Shown: positions 19,833 to 31,370 of the stretch, one piece after another | Layout: every line of letters starts with the position of its first letter | Position numbering within the stretch: the first letter of the stretch is position 1 | Source of the DNA: an uncultured Formosa sp. | GTDB lineage: Bacteria > Bacteroidota > Bacteroidia > Flavobacteriales > Flavobacteriaceae | Length of the DNA stretch: 64,000 bases | NCBI RefSeq assembly: GCF_947500765.1 | Contig: NZ_CANMTH010000003.1 | Location: 496,001 to 560,000, forward strand | Reading direction: 5' to 3' | Notes under the pieces: model-generated | Databases searched by the model: none | Told to the model about the DNA's origin: nothing | The model's input: only the letters and a program-made list of their open reading frames with translations | Program-made: the position numbers and the translations under genes

Positions 19833-19885
19833 AACTATTTTTAAATTTCATCTTAAATCATTCGTTTATTTCAATTAAATTCCTT

Positions 19886-19893
19886 TAAATTTG
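19886..19893 (+). promoter_or_regulatory. TAnnTTTG -7 element of the thiamine operon
   Basis: TAAATTTG at the position expected for a transcript that begins around 19900, just before the TPP riboswitch. Confidence 0.5.
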
Positions 19894-19906
19894 TTACAAC
19901 AAAAAT

Positions 19907-19988
19907 AAACTTTAGGAGTAACTACGAAGTAGTTTGAGAAATATCCTTTGAACCTGACGCTGTTGATACAGCCGGAGGAAAAAGTCAA
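19907..19988 (+). ncRNA. TPP riboswitch (THI element)
   Basis: The conserved aptamer is readable: GGAGT, TTTGAGAAATAT and the hallmark CCTTTGAACCTGA followed by a variable stem (CGCTGTTGATACAGC) and CCGGAGG. ACTTT at 19909-19913 pairs with AAAGT at 19981-19985 to close P1. It lies ~85 bp before thiS, so binding of thiamine pyrophosphate should turn down the whole operon. No obvious strong intrinsic terminator follows, so control may act on translation or by a weak structure. Confidence 0.92.
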
Positions 19989-20072
19989 GTCTTTCAAAAT
20001 CATTTCACTAAAACCGATTTTCAATTTCGGTTATCCTTTAAAAGTTTATGGAAATTTATCTAAATCAAGATT

Positions 20073-20276
20073 ATGATATCTATAAACGTAAACAATACTA
20101 TGCATCAGGTTGCCCAAGATACTATGCTTGCAACTGTCGTTACTAAACTCAGTCCAATACAAAATGGTATTGCTGTAGCGATTAACAATACCGTAATCCC
20201 AAAAATTAATTGGGAAAAAACCAAGGTATCACATAACGACAACATCCTGATTATTCAAGCCACTCAAGGCGGTTAG
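20073..20276 (+). CDS. thiS: Sulfur carrier protein ThiS
   Basis: 67-aa ubiquitin-fold protein ending in the diagnostic Gly-Gly (IIQATQGG), where ThiF adenylates it and sulfur is loaded as thiocarboxylate for ThiG. MISINVNN at the start and GIAVAINNTVIP in the centre are typical ThiS strands. First gene of the riboswitch-controlled operon, 90 bp before thiC. Confidence 0.92.
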   Translation: MISINVNNTMHQVAQDTMLATVVTKLSPIQNGIAVAINNTVIPKINWEKTKVSHNDNILIIQATQGG

Positions 20277-20360
20277 TCCTGTTTCTTTTTTTATATCACA
20301 ATCTTATTTTATCTAATTAATACTGTGTAGATACACTGTACCTGCACTTTAATTTAATGA

Positions 20361-22223
<1,863 letters not shown>

Positions 22224-22232
22224 ACCATATTT

Positions 22233-22278
22233 ACTTAGTAATGTATAGTCAGCATTGGCTTGACTTGCATTACTAAGT
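22233..22278 (+). other. Inverted repeat inside the thi operon, after thiC
   Basis: ACTTAGTAATG (22233-22243) and CATTACTAAGT (22268-22278) are exact reverse complements with a 24-nt loop. No T-run follows, so a simple terminator is unlikely; it may be an RNA-processing or mRNA 3'-end stability structure that sets ThiC apart from downstream enzymes. Confidence 0.5.
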
Positions 22279-22303
22279 ATTCACTTTTAACTATTATGAG
22301 ATC

Positions 22304-22891
22304 ATGATTATACTTATAGCACCAGAAATCGATTCACCAAATGAAATTGAAACCCTACATCAGTTATTTGAAGCAGGATTACAGTATTATCATTTAAGAA
22401 AACCAAGCAAAACGCTTGAGGAACATGTGGCGTATTTAAATCAGATAGATACGCAATATCATAACAGAATTGTAGTACATTATTTTCATGAATTAGTAAA
22501 TACGTTCAATTTAAAAGGGATTCATTTTCAAGAACAAAAACGCATCGAGCATATAGACAATCCTGGACAGTATTTTAAAGGCTTAAACATGTTTGGAAAA
22601 ACCATCAGTTCTTCCTTTCATGAACCCGAAGAGCTTGAAAATTGTTATTTTGAATTTGATTACCACTTGTTGAGTCCGGTGTTTTCATCCATTTCAAAAG
22701 CAGGGTATGAAGGTCGCGGATTTGATGTCAATCATATCGATAAAATCGTTATTGGTATGGGCGGTGTTACCGATTCGAACATTGAAGCCTTTAAACAATT
22801 AGGATATAAGGGTGTTGGTGTTTTAGGTGGTATTTGGAATAGCAAAAGTCCTATGGAAACATTTAATAACATGCAAAAGCAGTATTTATAA
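22304..22891 (+). CDS. ThiE/TenI-family protein (second thiamine phosphate synthase-like)
   Basis: 195-aa TIM-barrel protein. YHLRKPSKT, GIHFQEQKR, LSPVFSSISKAGYEGRGF and IGMGGV follow the strand order of ThiE/TenI. It is more diverged than the ThiE encoded 0.8 kb downstream: the HLG loop reads HFQ, and the residues of the pyrophosphate site differ. Two such proteins in one operon are common in flavobacteria; this one may act as the TenI-like thiazole tautomerase (inference), with true coupling done by ThiE. Confidence 0.8.
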   Translation: MIILIAPEIDSPNEIETLHQLFEAGLQYYHLRKPSKTLEEHVAYLNQIDTQYHNRIVVHYFHELVNTFNLKGIHFQEQKRIEHIDNPGQYFKGLNMFGKTISSSFHEPEELENCYFEFDYHLLSPVFSSISKAGYEGRGFDVNHIDKIVIGMGGVTDSNIEAFKQLGYKGVGVLGGIWNSKSPMETFNNMQKQYL

Positions 22892-22914
22892 TATCTTGAA
22901 TTTACTTAATTAGA

Positions 22915-23676
22915 ATGAATAATAAAACATATATTCTTACAATAGCGGGACTCGACCCGTCGAGTGGAGCCGGAATCACTTCCGATATTAAAACATTTGA
23001 GGCACATGGATTATATGGGGTATCGGTTTGTACAGCGGTAACGGTACAAAACGACATAAATTTTAAGGATTGTATTTGGATTAACGAATCTGTAGTAATT
23101 AAACAAATTCAAACGTTGTTCGAGCGCTTTACTATCGATGTTGTTAAAATTGGTATTATAGAATCTTGGCAGGTACTTTCAAATGTTGTAGACACATTAT
23201 TACAATTAAACCCCAATATAAAAATCATTTTAGATCCTATAATGCAAGCAAGTTCAGGATTTGATTTCCATACCAATTCAGATTTTGAAACGTTCAATAG
23301 CGTTTTAGATAAATGTTATTTTATTATTCCTAATTATGATGAAATTCAGAATTTATTACCAAATAAATCCATCTCAGAAACCATTGAGTTTATTTCAGAA
23401 AAAACAAATATTTATTTAAAAGGTGGACATCGTGCCGACAAAAAAGGTTGGGACGAAATTTACCATAGTGGCATTGTTCAAATTAATTTTAGGCCAGGTG
23501 TACACAACATTCATGAAAAACATGGAAGTGGTTGTGTTATCGCTGCGGCATTAGCTTCTAATTTCGCAAAACAAATGGAGCTAGAAGATGCTTGCCGATT
23601 AGCAAAACAATACACCGAACAGTTCTTAAACTCGAATAATTCCTTATTAGGAACACATAATTACAAATACTTATGA
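22915..23676 (+). CDS. thiD: Hydroxymethylpyrimidine/phosphomethylpyrimidine kinase ThiD
   Basis: 253-aa ribokinase-fold enzyme that phosphorylates HMP and HMP-P to the pyrophosphate. Diagnostic parts are TIAGLDPSSGAGITSDIKTFEAHGLYG at the N-terminus (motif seen in shorter pieces: AGLDPSSGAG), VKIGII, LDPIMQASSG, and the anion-hole/catalytic segment KHGSGCVIAAALAS with the Cys-containing GSGC form. Its stop codon overlaps the thiE start by 4 bp. Confidence 0.93.
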   Translation: MNNKTYILTIAGLDPSSGAGITSDIKTFEAHGLYGVSVCTAVTVQNDINFKDCIWINESVVIKQIQTLFERFTIDVVKIGIIESWQVLSNVVDTLLQLNPNIKIILDPIMQASSGFDFHTNSDFETFNSVLDKCYFIIPNYDEIQNLLPNKSISETIEFISEKTNIYLKGGHRADKKGWDEIYHSGIVQINFRPGVHNIHEKHGSGCVIAAALASNFAKQMELEDACRLAKQYTEQFLNSNNSLLGTHNYKYL

Positions 23677-24332
23677 TTAGCAAATTACATTATATCACAC
23701 AAGGAACCACTGCCGAACAGCATTTAGAATATGTTCAAGCAGCATGTTCTGCAGGAGCAGATTGGATACAATTACGAATGAAAAACTACGATGAAAATGT
23801 GGTTTTAGATACTGCAAAAAAAGCGAGAGAAATTACCATGCATTTTCAAACACGATTAATCATAAACGACTTTTATAAAATAGCCAAAGCCGTAAATGCA
23901 GATGGTGTACACTTAGGAAAAGATGACGGTTGCCCATTAGAAGTACGTGAGTATTTAGGTAAATGGTATACCATTGGCGGTACAGCAAATACGCTAGAAG
24001 ATTGTAATAATCTTATTGCAAAAAACATAGACTATATTGGATTAGGTCCGTTCAGATTTACAACAACAAAGTCTAATTTAGGTCCCGTTTTAGGAACTGC
24101 TTCTTACAAAAATATAATAACGGAATTACAATCTGAAACTCCAATTATTGCTGTTGGAGGTATTACATTAAACGATGTTTCTGAACTTGTTAATACAGGA
24201 ATATACGGCATAGCTGTATCTACAGATATTTCTAAGGATTTTAATACCATTAGTGCATTTAATAAAATTTTAAACGGACCAAGTACTCAAGAGCAAGTGT
24301 ATAAAATGGATAAAAAAGACGATGATGAATGA
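23673..24332 (+). CDS. thiE: Thiamine phosphate synthase ThiE
   Basis: 219 aa. Couples HMP-PP with thiazole phosphate. Typical ThiE features are [37 protein letters not shown] (seen as [13 protein letters not shown]), [19 protein letters not shown] and AVGGI. The last ~15 residues are charged and spill over into the thiG start (11-bp overlap), supporting tight translational coupling. Confidence 0.92.
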   Translation: MISKLHYITQGTTAEQHLEYVQAACSAGADWIQLRMKNYDENVVLDTAKKAREITMHFQTRLIINDFYKIAKAVNADGVHLGKDDGCPLEVREYLGKWYTIGGTANTLEDCNNLIAKNIDYIGLGPFRFTTTKSNLGPVLGTASYKNIITELQSETPIIAVGGITLNDVSELVNTGIYGIAVSTDISKDFNTISAFNKILNGPSTQEQVYKMDKKDDDE

Positions 24333-25098
24333 TCAATTAACTATTGCAGACAAAACATTTAGTTCACGTTTATTCACAGGAACTGGAAAATTTAGTAACT
24401 CCATAACAATGCGTGATGCTATTATGGCTTCAGAAAGCGAGCTAGTCACTGTGGCTTTAAAACGAGTAAATACAACTGATAAAGAGGATGATATACTAGC
24501 TCACTTAAACAACCCATCCATACATCTATTACCAAATACATCTGGCGTAAGAACTGCTGAAGAAGCTATTTTTGCTGCAAATTTATCTCGCGAAGCATTG
24601 CATACCAATTGGGTAAAATTAGAAATTCATCCCGATCCTAAATATTTATTGCCAGATCCTATTGAGACCTTAAAAGCGGCAGAGATGTTAGTTAAAGAAG
24701 GTTTTGTGGTTATGCCATATATTCATGCAGACCCTGTATTATGTAAGCGTCTGGAAGATGTTGGCGTACAATGTGTCATGCCTTTAGGTGCACCTATTGG
24801 AAGTAATAAAGGATTAAAAACATTAGAATTTTTAGAGATTATTATTGCTCAAAGCAATGTTCCGGTTATTGTAGATGCTGGTATTGGGAGTCCCTCGCAT
24901 GCCGCATTCGCTATGGAATTAGGTGCAGATGCTGTACTTGTAAATACAGCTATTGCGGTCTCTCAAAATCCAATAGCAATGGGAAAAGCTTTTAAACTTG
25001 CTGTTCAGGCTGGACGCATAGCTTATAATGCAAAATTAGCACCATTAAAGCGCACTGCAGAAGCCAGTAGTCCGTTAACAAGTTTTTTAAACAACTAG
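24322..25098 (+). CDS. thiG: Thiazole synthase ThiG
   Basis: 258-aa TIM barrel that builds the thiazole phosphate from DXP, dehydroglycine and ThiS thiocarboxylate. [19 protein letters not shown], the Schiff-base lysine in [22 protein letters not shown] and [11 protein letters not shown] are all present. Works with ThiH encoded 3 bp downstream, which supplies dehydroglycine from tyrosine. Confidence 0.96.
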   Translation: MMNDQLTIADKTFSSRLFTGTGKFSNSITMRDAIMASESELVTVALKRVNTTDKEDDILAHLNNPSIHLLPNTSGVRTAEEAIFAANLSREALHTNWVKLEIHPDPKYLLPDPIETLKAAEMLVKEGFVVMPYIHADPVLCKRLEDVGVQCVMPLGAPIGSNKGLKTLEFLEIIIAQSNVPVIVDAGIGSPSHAAFAMELGADAVLVNTAIAVSQNPIAMGKAFKLAVQAGRIAYNAKLAPLKRTAEASSPLTSFLNN

Positions 25099-25101
25099 GC
25101 A

Positions 25102-26214
25102 ATGAGCACTTTTAAAACAGTTTTAGATCGATATGATTGGGACAATACGTTAAAAGGTATTTATAGTAAAACGGAAAGCGATGTACGTCATGCTTTAGAA
25201 AAAACAACACGTGATTTAGAAGATTTTAAAGCTTTAATTTCACCTGCTGCAACACCATATTTAGAAGATATGGCGCAACTGAGTCAGCAAATTACAAAAA
25301 AGCGTTTCGGAAATACCATACAAATGTATGCGCCCATGTATTTAAGTAACGAATGCCAAAATATTTGTACATATTGCGGATTTAGTATGACGAATAAAAT
25401 TCCGCGTAGAACCTTAACGGATGCTGAAATCTTAAGAGAAACGGCCTTTTTAAAATCAAAAGGTTACGACCATATTTTATTGGTAACCGGTGAAGCAAAT
25501 CGCACAGTAGGCGTAGCGTATCTTAAACATGCTATCTCTCTTATACGTTCAGAATTTTCTAACATTAGTATTGAAGTGCAACCGTTGCATCAAGACGAAT
25601 ACGAATTATTAATTGAAAACGGCTTATATGCCGTTTTAGTATACCAGGAAACGTACCATCGAGACGAGTACAAAAAACATCACCCAAAAGGAAAAAAGTC
25701 TAATTTCGATTACCGTTTAGAAACTCCAGATCGCTTAGGCAAAGCAGGTGTACACAAAATAGGACTAGGAAGTTTATATGGCCTAGAAGATTGGCGTGCA
25801 GATAGTTTCTTTACAGCACTTCATTTTAAATACCTTCAGAAAACATATTGGAAAACAAAATATTCAATGTCTTTTCCGCGTTTACGACCATTCTCAGGCG
25901 GATTAGAACCCAAAGTTGAAATGACCGATCGTGATTTAGTTCAGCTTATTTGTGCTTTCAGATTATTAGACGAAGATTTAGAATTATCAATGTCTACTAG
26001 AGAAAGTGAATTATTTCGAGATCATATTGTAAATTTAGGTATCACATCCATAAGTGCAGAATCTAAAACAAATCCAGGAGGCTATGTTGTTGAAAAACAA
26101 TCGTTAGAGCAATTCGAAATTTCAGATGAACGTTCTACAGAAACATTCACCGAAGTATTAAAATCAAAAGGATTAGAAGTTGTTTGGAAAGATTGGGAAA
26201 ACAATTGGCAATAA
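25102..26214 (+). CDS. thiH: 2-iminoacetate synthase ThiH (radical SAM)
   Basis: 370 aa. Radical-SAM cluster motif CQNICTYC within YLSNECQNICTYCGFSM, followed by LLVTGEANRTVGV and SIEVQPLHQDEY. It cleaves tyrosine to p-cresol and dehydroglycine for ThiG, so thiazole synthesis here is of the tyrosine-dependent, anaerobic-type route; no glycine oxidase ThiO is present in the operon. Full length. Confidence 0.95.
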   Translation: MSTFKTVLDRYDWDNTLKGIYSKTESDVRHALEKTTRDLEDFKALISPAATPYLEDMAQLSQQITKKRFGNTIQMYAPMYLSNECQNICTYCGFSMTNKIPRRTLTDAEILRETAFLKSKGYDHILLVTGEANRTVGVAYLKHAISLIRSEFSNISIEVQPLHQDEYELLIENGLYAVLVYQETYHRDEYKKHHPKGKKSNFDYRLETPDRLGKAGVHKIGLGSLYGLEDWRADSFFTALHFKYLQKTYWKTKYSMSFPRLRPFSGGLEPKVEMTDRDLVQLICAFRLLDEDLELSMSTRESELFRDHIVNLGITSISAESKTNPGGYVVEKQSLEQFEISDERSTETFTEVLKSKGLEVVWKDWENNWQ

Positions 26215-26230
26215 TTATTAAATTTACAAC

Positions 26231-27286
26231 ATGTTATATAAAGAAGAACATTTACAATATAAGCGTCATTTAGCTTTAGAAGACATAGGCGTAGAAGGGC
26301 AGAATAAATTAAAAGCGGCTAAAGTTTTAGTAGTTGGAGCAGGTGGTTTAGGTTGCCCTATTTTACAATACTTAACTGCAGCAGGTGTTGGTACCATTGG
26401 TGTTATTGATTTTGATAGTGTAGATCAAACCAACTTACAACGTCAAGTGCTATATGGTTATAACGACATTGGTAAATTTAAAGTGTCTTGTGCTATTTCT
26501 AAGCTAGAACAGCTTAATAAGTTTGTGAAATTCAAATCTTATATAGAGCATTTAAGCAAGTCTAATGCCATTAAATTATTCAAACAATATGATATTATTG
26601 TAGATGGTACAGACAATTTCAACACCCGTTATTTGGTTAATGATGCCGCTGTATTAAGTGAAAAACCAGTGGTTTTCGGATCTATTTTTAAATTCGAAGG
26701 TCAGGTTACGGTTTACAATTATAAAAACGGACCAACTTACAGGTGTTTATTCCCAAAACCTTCTCAAGATGCTTTAAACTGTGAAGAGGCTGGTGTATTA
26801 GGTGTTTTACCCGGAATTGTTGGGTTATTACAAGCGAATGAAGTTATTAAAATGATTTGCGAAATAGGAGAAGTGCTTACAGGAAAACTGTTAGTCTTTA
26901 ATGCCTTAAGCATGAGCCAGAATATTTTAACTTACGAAAAAACAGTACATTCTCATGTGACTTACATTGCCGATGTAGATGAAGATTTTAATATTAATAC
27001 GTCAATGAAATCGTTAACGTTCGACGAGTATTTAAAACATAAAGACAATTTATTTGTGCTAGATGTTAGAACTCAAAAAGAACATAGTATGTTTCATTTA
27101 TCTCACGATTACCACATACCGCTTAAAGAACTTAACGAACGTTATTTTGAAATTGAAACTAAGAAACCTATTTTAGTGTATTGTCAGTCTGGAAAAAGAA
27201 GTGTTCAGGCAATAGAACTATTAAAAACCTTAAAAATAAAGAATAAATTATACAATTTAAAAGACGGATTACAACAACCTATTTAA
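26231..27286 (+). CDS. thiF: ThiF/MoeB-type adenylyltransferase fused to a rhodanese domain
   Basis: 351 aa. Residues 1-~240 form the E1-like adenylation domain: VVGAGGLGCPILQYL nucleotide loop, IDFDSVDQTNLQRQ, DGTDNFNTRYLVND. Residues ~255-350 form a rhodanese domain with the sulfur-carrying Cys in VYCQSGKRSV. This fusion can both activate the ThiS C-terminus and deliver sulfur, which fits the absence of a separate ThiI here. Last gene of the operon, closed by the bidirectional terminator at 27370-27407. It could also serve a MoaD-type carrier. Confidence 0.88.
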   Translation: MLYKEEHLQYKRHLALEDIGVEGQNKLKAAKVLVVGAGGLGCPILQYLTAAGVGTIGVIDFDSVDQTNLQRQVLYGYNDIGKFKVSCAISKLEQLNKFVKFKSYIEHLSKSNAIKLFKQYDIIVDGTDNFNTRYLVNDAAVLSEKPVVFGSIFKFEGQVTVYNYKNGPTYRCLFPKPSQDALNCEEAGVLGVLPGIVGLLQANEVIKMICEIGEVLTGKLLVFNALSMSQNILTYEKTVHSHVTYIADVDEDFNINTSMKSLTFDEYLKHKDNLFVLDVRTQKEHSMFHLSHDYHIPLKELNERYFEIETKKPILVYCQSGKRSVQAIELLKTLKIKNKLYNLKDGLQQPI

Positions 27287-27369
27287 ATTTTTATTTCTTA
27301 TTTATCTCTGCCATTATGCAAGAAAAATCGGAAGACTAACAACTTAAAAATCTTATCGGTTTAGCCCTA

Positions 27370-27407
27370 AAAAATGCTTTATAGCCACCATACTATAAAG
27401 CATTTTT
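27370..27407. terminator. Bidirectional terminator between thiF and the DUF1853 gene
   Basis: Perfect 15-bp arms AAAAATGCTTTATAG (27370-27384) and CTATAAAGCATTTTT (27393-27407). It ends both the thi operon and, overlapping its last codons, the convergent DUF1853 gene. Confidence 0.8.
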
Positions 27408-28188
27408 CAGTTAAACCATTAGCATGCTTAACCCAACATAAAGGTGCTGTTTTTCTTATCATTAATGGCATTATTAGCTTTTTAAAATTCGTGTAAGTCT
27501 CCCAAGGTATTTGGGGTTCTATAACACATAACCAATCTATTTTTTTTGGCATATAAAACTTACATGTTTTAAACAAATCAAGGGCCTTGTAAGAGATGTA
27601 AAATCCCTGAATACAATCCGGATTTAAAACGTTAAAGCGGGGAGATTTAAGCCCATAAGGCACAAATAATTGTGCTTTAAAATAGACCTGTTGCACCATG
27701 TTTTTTAAAGAAATATGTAATAGATCGAGGTGCTTTTTGGTTTCAGGATTATACAATAATGGTAATTGCTTGTCTTTTAGCTTCGTTAATTTATCAATCA
27801 AACAATCTTTTCTATTCGGACCAATCCAATGGTCTAATTCTGTTGTTCCAACTTCGGGATCGTATAGGTAAAACTTATACACGATTTCTAAATGAACCAA
27901 TTGATCAGCTTGTTTTAAAATACAATCTAATTCGCCTAAAGTGCGTTTGTTTTGCTGAATTTGAATATTCTCAATTAGAATTTCAATATTGTCATCCTGA
28001 TTCAGTTCATAGGCAACAAAACGTTCTACTAGTTTCCCTAACCGTAACTGTCCTTCAACAGTTAAATTACAAGTTGCCATTGCATGTTTAGGCATCACAA
28101 ATTGTTTAATATCTAAACCATGTGGTGTGCCTGTCCAAAGTACCGGTGTATTTAAATACCCTATATATGGTTTATCAATAGCACGCAT
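27379..28188 (-). CDS. DUF1853 family protein
   Basis: 269 aa, soluble, function unknown. GRLVERF-type segment (LGKLVERFVAYEL), LGELDCIL and HLEIVYKFYLYDP are the characteristic DUF1853 pieces; the D/E-x-K pattern of ELDCILK ... LEIVYKF resembles a PD-(D/E)xK nuclease-fold core, which is an inference. The 3' end is shared with a bidirectional terminator, and the convergent neighbour is the thi operon. Confidence 0.75.
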   Translation of the reverse strand: MRAIDKPYIGYLNTPVLWTGTPHGLDIKQFVMPKHAMATCNLTVEGQLRLGKLVERFVAYELNQDDNIEILIENIQIQQNKRTLGELDCILKQADQLVHLEIVYKFYLYDPEVGTTELDHWIGPNRKDCLIDKLTKLKDKQLPLLYNPETKKHLDLLHISLKNMVQQVYFKAQLFVPYGLKSPRFNVLNPDCIQGFYISYKALDLFKTCKFYMPKKIDWLCVIEPQIPWETYTNFKKLIMPLMIRKTAPLCWVKHANGLTEKCFIVWWL

Positions 28189-28509
28189 TTATTATCTATT
28201 TTACAATTTATAAAAGTAACAAAATAGGAAGGATTTAACAGATATTTATCTTAGCACCAGCAGGCATTAAAAAGAAATACAGTGTACATATAATAAGACT
28301 ATAAATAAGTAAAAAACCTATTATATTTTCATTTTTTTTGTCATAAATCTTATTAAGTTTTTTAGAACATTTTTATAGTTTTTTAGACAAAACACTGTCA
28401 TTGTTGTGTTTATAGCAATAATTGGCCGGTTTTTAATAATTTCTAAAGAATCATGCATAAAAAGGATAGAAAAGGCCTTATTTTTGCATTCCTTAAAAGT
28501 TAATATAAA
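28189..28509. other. Intergenic region with one -7 promoter element
   Basis: 321 bp, AT-rich. TATTTTTG at 28479-28486 fits the -7 box of the helicase gene, which starts at 28510. Nothing else recognisable. Confidence 0.4.
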
Positions 28510-30063
28510 ATGTCAGTTAAAGCTTCAGATATAGCAGAAAGAAACGCCGGAAAAGATTTATATAGTTATCAACAAGGGGCCATAAACAAGATATTTCAAT
28601 GTTTTGAAGAAGCTCCAGAAGATTACCATTTATTATATCAATTACCAACAGGTGGAGGAAAAACTGTTATCTTTTCTGAAATTGTAAGACAATACTTAAA
28701 ACATCATAATAAAAAGGTGCTTGTTATGACGCACCGTATAGAATTATGTAAACAAACTTCGGGTATGTTAACCGAATTTGGTGTGTCTAATAAAGTGATT
28801 CATAGTAAAGCAAATCTAGAGGATCAAGCAGATTTTAGTTGTTTTGTGGCGATGGTAGAAACCTTAAACAATAGGTTAAATGATGGAAAATTAGACATCT
28901 CTGATGTGGGTTTAATTATTATTGATGAAGCGCATTACAATTCATTCACCAAATTATTTAAGTTTTTTGAAAAGTCTTTCATTTTAGGAGTAACAGCAAC
29001 ACCGTTAAGTTCTAATATTAAATTACCTATGAATGATAACTACAACGAATTAATCGTTGGAGAAACCATTCAATCTTTAATAGAAAACGAATTCTTAGCA
29101 CGTGCCGAAGTCTATTCTTATAATGTTGGTTTAACCTCTTTAGTGGTTGGTGCAAATGGTGATTATACCGTAAAATCTTCAGAAGATTTATACACCAATA
29201 GCGATATGCTTGGTAAATTAATTCAGGCCTACGAAGAACGGTCTAAACATAAGAAAACACTTATTTTTAATAATGGTATTAATACGTCCTTACATGTATA
29301 CGATACCTTTAGAGCAGCTGGTTACAATGTAGCGCATTTAGATAATACCAACACAAAAAGTGAACGTAAAAAAATATTAAAGTGGTTTAAAGAAACTCCA
29401 GATGCTATTCTTACTTCTGTTAGTATTTTAACTACAGGTTTCGATGAGCCTACTGTAGATTCTATCATTCTAAATCGGGCAACAAAATCGTTAACCTTAT
29501 ACTACCAAATGATTGGTCGTGGGTCTCGTATCTTAAAAAATAAATCCAAATTTAATGTTATCGACTTAGGTAATAACTTTCATCGTTTTGGACCTTGGGG
29601 AGCAGATTTAGATTGGCAAAAAATATTTAGATCTCCTAATTTCTATTTAGATGGAATTATGAGTGATGAAGAATTAGAAGAGAGTTTCAGGTATGAAATG
29701 CCAGACGAACTCCGTGCCGAATTTAGTAAATCGAACTCTGTATATTTCGATGTTAAAAAAACCTATATAGATTCTATTAGAAAAGGAGAATCATCTAAAG
29801 TGGTTTTAGAACGCTCGATTCGTCATCATGCATATATTTGTACAGAAAATAGCGAAGACATGTACGATGCCCTAGATTTAGCTAAAAAACTAGGAGACGA
29901 TATCGATTACCGCATACAACGCTACACAAAATGTATTAGTAAAAGTACGTTTAATTTTGTAGAATGGTTACGAGAAGATTATCGTAAAAAATTACGGGCT
30001 TATATTCGTGAAAATTTTGATGACTTATTTGAAGAAATCAATGGTTTTCCTCCAGAAGACTAG
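28510..30063 (+). CDS. DEAD/DEAH-box (superfamily 2) helicase
   Basis: 517 aa. Walker A LPTGGGKTVIF (near residue 50), DEAH box IIIDEAHYNS, motif III GVTATPLS, and motif VI MIGRGSRIL. The layout resembles the COG1061/RadD group of DNA repair helicases, but the C-terminal ~150 residues lack an obvious zinc finger. Probably acts on DNA; a specific role is not readable. Own promoter at 28479; followed by a hairpin terminator at 30135-30170. Confidence 0.8.
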   Translation: MSVKASDIAERNAGKDLYSYQQGAINKIFQCFEEAPEDYHLLYQLPTGGGKTVIFSEIVRQYLKHHNKKVLVMTHRIELCKQTSGMLTEFGVSNKVIHSKANLEDQADFSCFVAMVETLNNRLNDGKLDISDVGLIIIDEAHYNSFTKLFKFFEKSFILGVTATPLSSNIKLPMNDNYNELIVGETIQSLIENEFLARAEVYSYNVGLTSLVVGANGDYTVKSSEDLYTNSDMLGKLIQAYEERSKHKKTLIFNNGINTSLHVYDTFRAAGYNVAHLDNTNTKSERKKILKWFKETPDAILTSVSILTTGFDEPTVDSIILNRATKSLTLYYQMIGRGSRILKNKSKFNVIDLGNNFHRFGPWGADLDWQKIFRSPNFYLDGIMSDEELEESFRYEMPDELRAEFSKSNSVYFDVKKTYIDSIRKGESSKVVLERSIRHHAYICTENSEDMYDALDLAKKLGDDIDYRIQRYTKCISKSTFNFVEWLREDYRKKLRAYIRENFDDLFEEINGFPPED

Positions 30064-30134
30064 TTTTTTTTAGACTTAAGACCGCTTTGCTGTTAGAGCA
30101 AAGAATATAGACTTGATTCTTACATATTTCATAT

Positions 30135-30170
30135 AAAAATGTCCTTCAATTTATACTGAAGGACATTTTT
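30135..30170 (+). terminator. Terminator of the DEAH helicase gene
   Basis: AAAAATGTCCTTCA pairs with TGAAGGACATTTTT; the symmetric A and T runs make it work in both directions. Confidence 0.75.
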
Positions 30171-30326
30171 AGTTATACACGTCATACTGAACTTGATTCA
30201 GTATCTCTAATCTCTGTAATAGTTGATTTCTTAATCATCCTTATAAGGTGCTTGAGCGGAGTCGAAAGCCTCTACTAAAGCATATCTCGACTTCGCTCGA
30301 TAACCATTCATGTTAAGTATAAAACA

Positions 30327-30363
30327 AAAAATGCATATTCAATTATAACTGAATACGCATTTT
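30327..30363 (-). terminator. Terminator of rlmF
   Basis: AAAATGCATATTCA and TGAATACGCATTTT flank a short loop with one mismatch; lies 20 bp after the rlmF stop codon. Confidence 0.7.
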
Positions 30364-30383
30364 ATATTTTATTCTAGATCTTT

Positions 30384-31259
30384 TTAAGACGCTACTTCTT
30401 CTTTAAAAGTCCAAGCTAAAATTCGGCTTTTCTTGTTTCCTTGTTCCATAGAAATGGTTTTATGTGTCGCTTTTAATTTATCTAGTTGCTTTTTAAGCTT
30501 ACTTAAATTTTCTTGCTTAGACACTAATGTTGTAAACCAGTGTACTTGATCTTTAAACGCTACACTTTGCTTAATCATACGTTTAATAAATAACGCTTCA
30601 CCACCATTACACCATAACTCATGAGCTTGTCCTCCAAAATTTAATTCTGCTGGACCCGATTTTTTAAGGTTTTTAAGTTTTTGTTTTGTAGTACGTGTGG
30701 CTTCTTCTTCAGATCCAAAAAAGGGCGGATTACACATGGTAAATGTAAAGTTTTCGCCAACTTTAATAATACCTTCAAATATATTAGCAGGATCAGCTTG
30801 AAGTCTAATATCTATTTTCTTAAGTAAAGAAGGAGTTAAACCTACATTGTGTTTTGCACTTTCTACAGCACTAACACTTGTATCGCAACCTACCATGTTC
30901 CAATTGTAAATTTGCGCTCCTAAAATAGGGTAGATGGTATTTGCTCCAACACCAATATCCAAACCTTTTACATTTTCGGTAAGCTTTTCAACTTCTAATA
31001 AGTCATGAATATGATGAATATAATCGGCACGACCAGGAATAGGCGGGCATAAATACCCTTTCGGGATTCTCCAATCTGTTAAATCGTAATCGGCAATTAA
31101 AATGGCTTTATTTAAATGGAAAACAGCATCACTTTTTTCAAAATGAATGGTTTTTTGCTTGGTTAAAGGACTTGTAAATACAAACGCTCCTAATTTAGGA
31201 TGTGCTTGTACTAATGCTTCAAAATCGTATGATTTTTTATGCTTATTTTTAGTGTGCAT
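30384..31259 (-). CDS. rlmF: 23S rRNA (adenine-N6)-methyltransferase RlmF
   Basis: 291 aa. HPKLGAFVF near the start, DWRIPKGYLCPPIPGRADYIHH, SAM-binding GLDIGVGANTIYPILG and the catalytic CNPPFF motif (N-P-P-F, typical N6-adenine methyltransferase) match RlmF/YbiN, which methylates A1618 of E. coli 23S rRNA. Complete, cytoplasmic. A promoter-like TATCTTTG (minus strand, 31282-31275) precedes it, and the RNA helicase gene starts divergently 112 bp away. Confidence 0.9.
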   Translation of the reverse strand: MHTKNKHKKSYDFEALVQAHPKLGAFVFTSPLTKQKTIHFEKSDAVFHLNKAILIADYDLTDWRIPKGYLCPPIPGRADYIHHIHDLLEVEKLTENVKGLDIGVGANTIYPILGAQIYNWNMVGCDTSVSAVESAKHNVGLTPSLLKKIDIRLQADPANIFEGIIKVGENFTFTMCNPPFFGSEEEATRTTKQKLKNLKKSGPAELNFGGQAHELWCNGGEALFIKRMIKQSVAFKDQVHWFTTLVSKQENLSKLKKQLDKLKATHKTISMEQGNKKSRILAWTFKEEVAS

Positions 31260-31344
31260 AGATATAATTTACGACAAAGATAAACTAAATATAAGCAACA
31301 ATTCAGAAATCGAAATTTGTATTAGACCGCACTTTAATTTAGTA

Positions 31345-31352
31345 TACCTTTG
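31345..31352 (+). promoter_or_regulatory. -7 element of the DEAD-box RNA helicase gene
   Basis: TACCTTTG, full TAnnTTTG match, with TTG 25 bp further upstream (31317-31319). The box overlaps an apparent upstream start, so translation must begin at the ATG at 31371. Confidence 0.5.
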
Positions 31353-31370
31353 CAAATAGAAACATACATT

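Larger units (their letters stand above)
30064..30383. other. Intergenic region with two terminators and an imperfect REP-like palindrome
   Basis: 320 bp. Contains terminator hairpins at 30135-30170 and 30327-30363. Between them lies a REP-like segment (about 30180-30310) that holds a TGAGCGGAGTCGAAAG-like half and a TCTCGACTTCGCTCGA-like half in inverted orientation, the same half-sites as the array at 50.8-51.6 kb. Confidence 0.6.
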
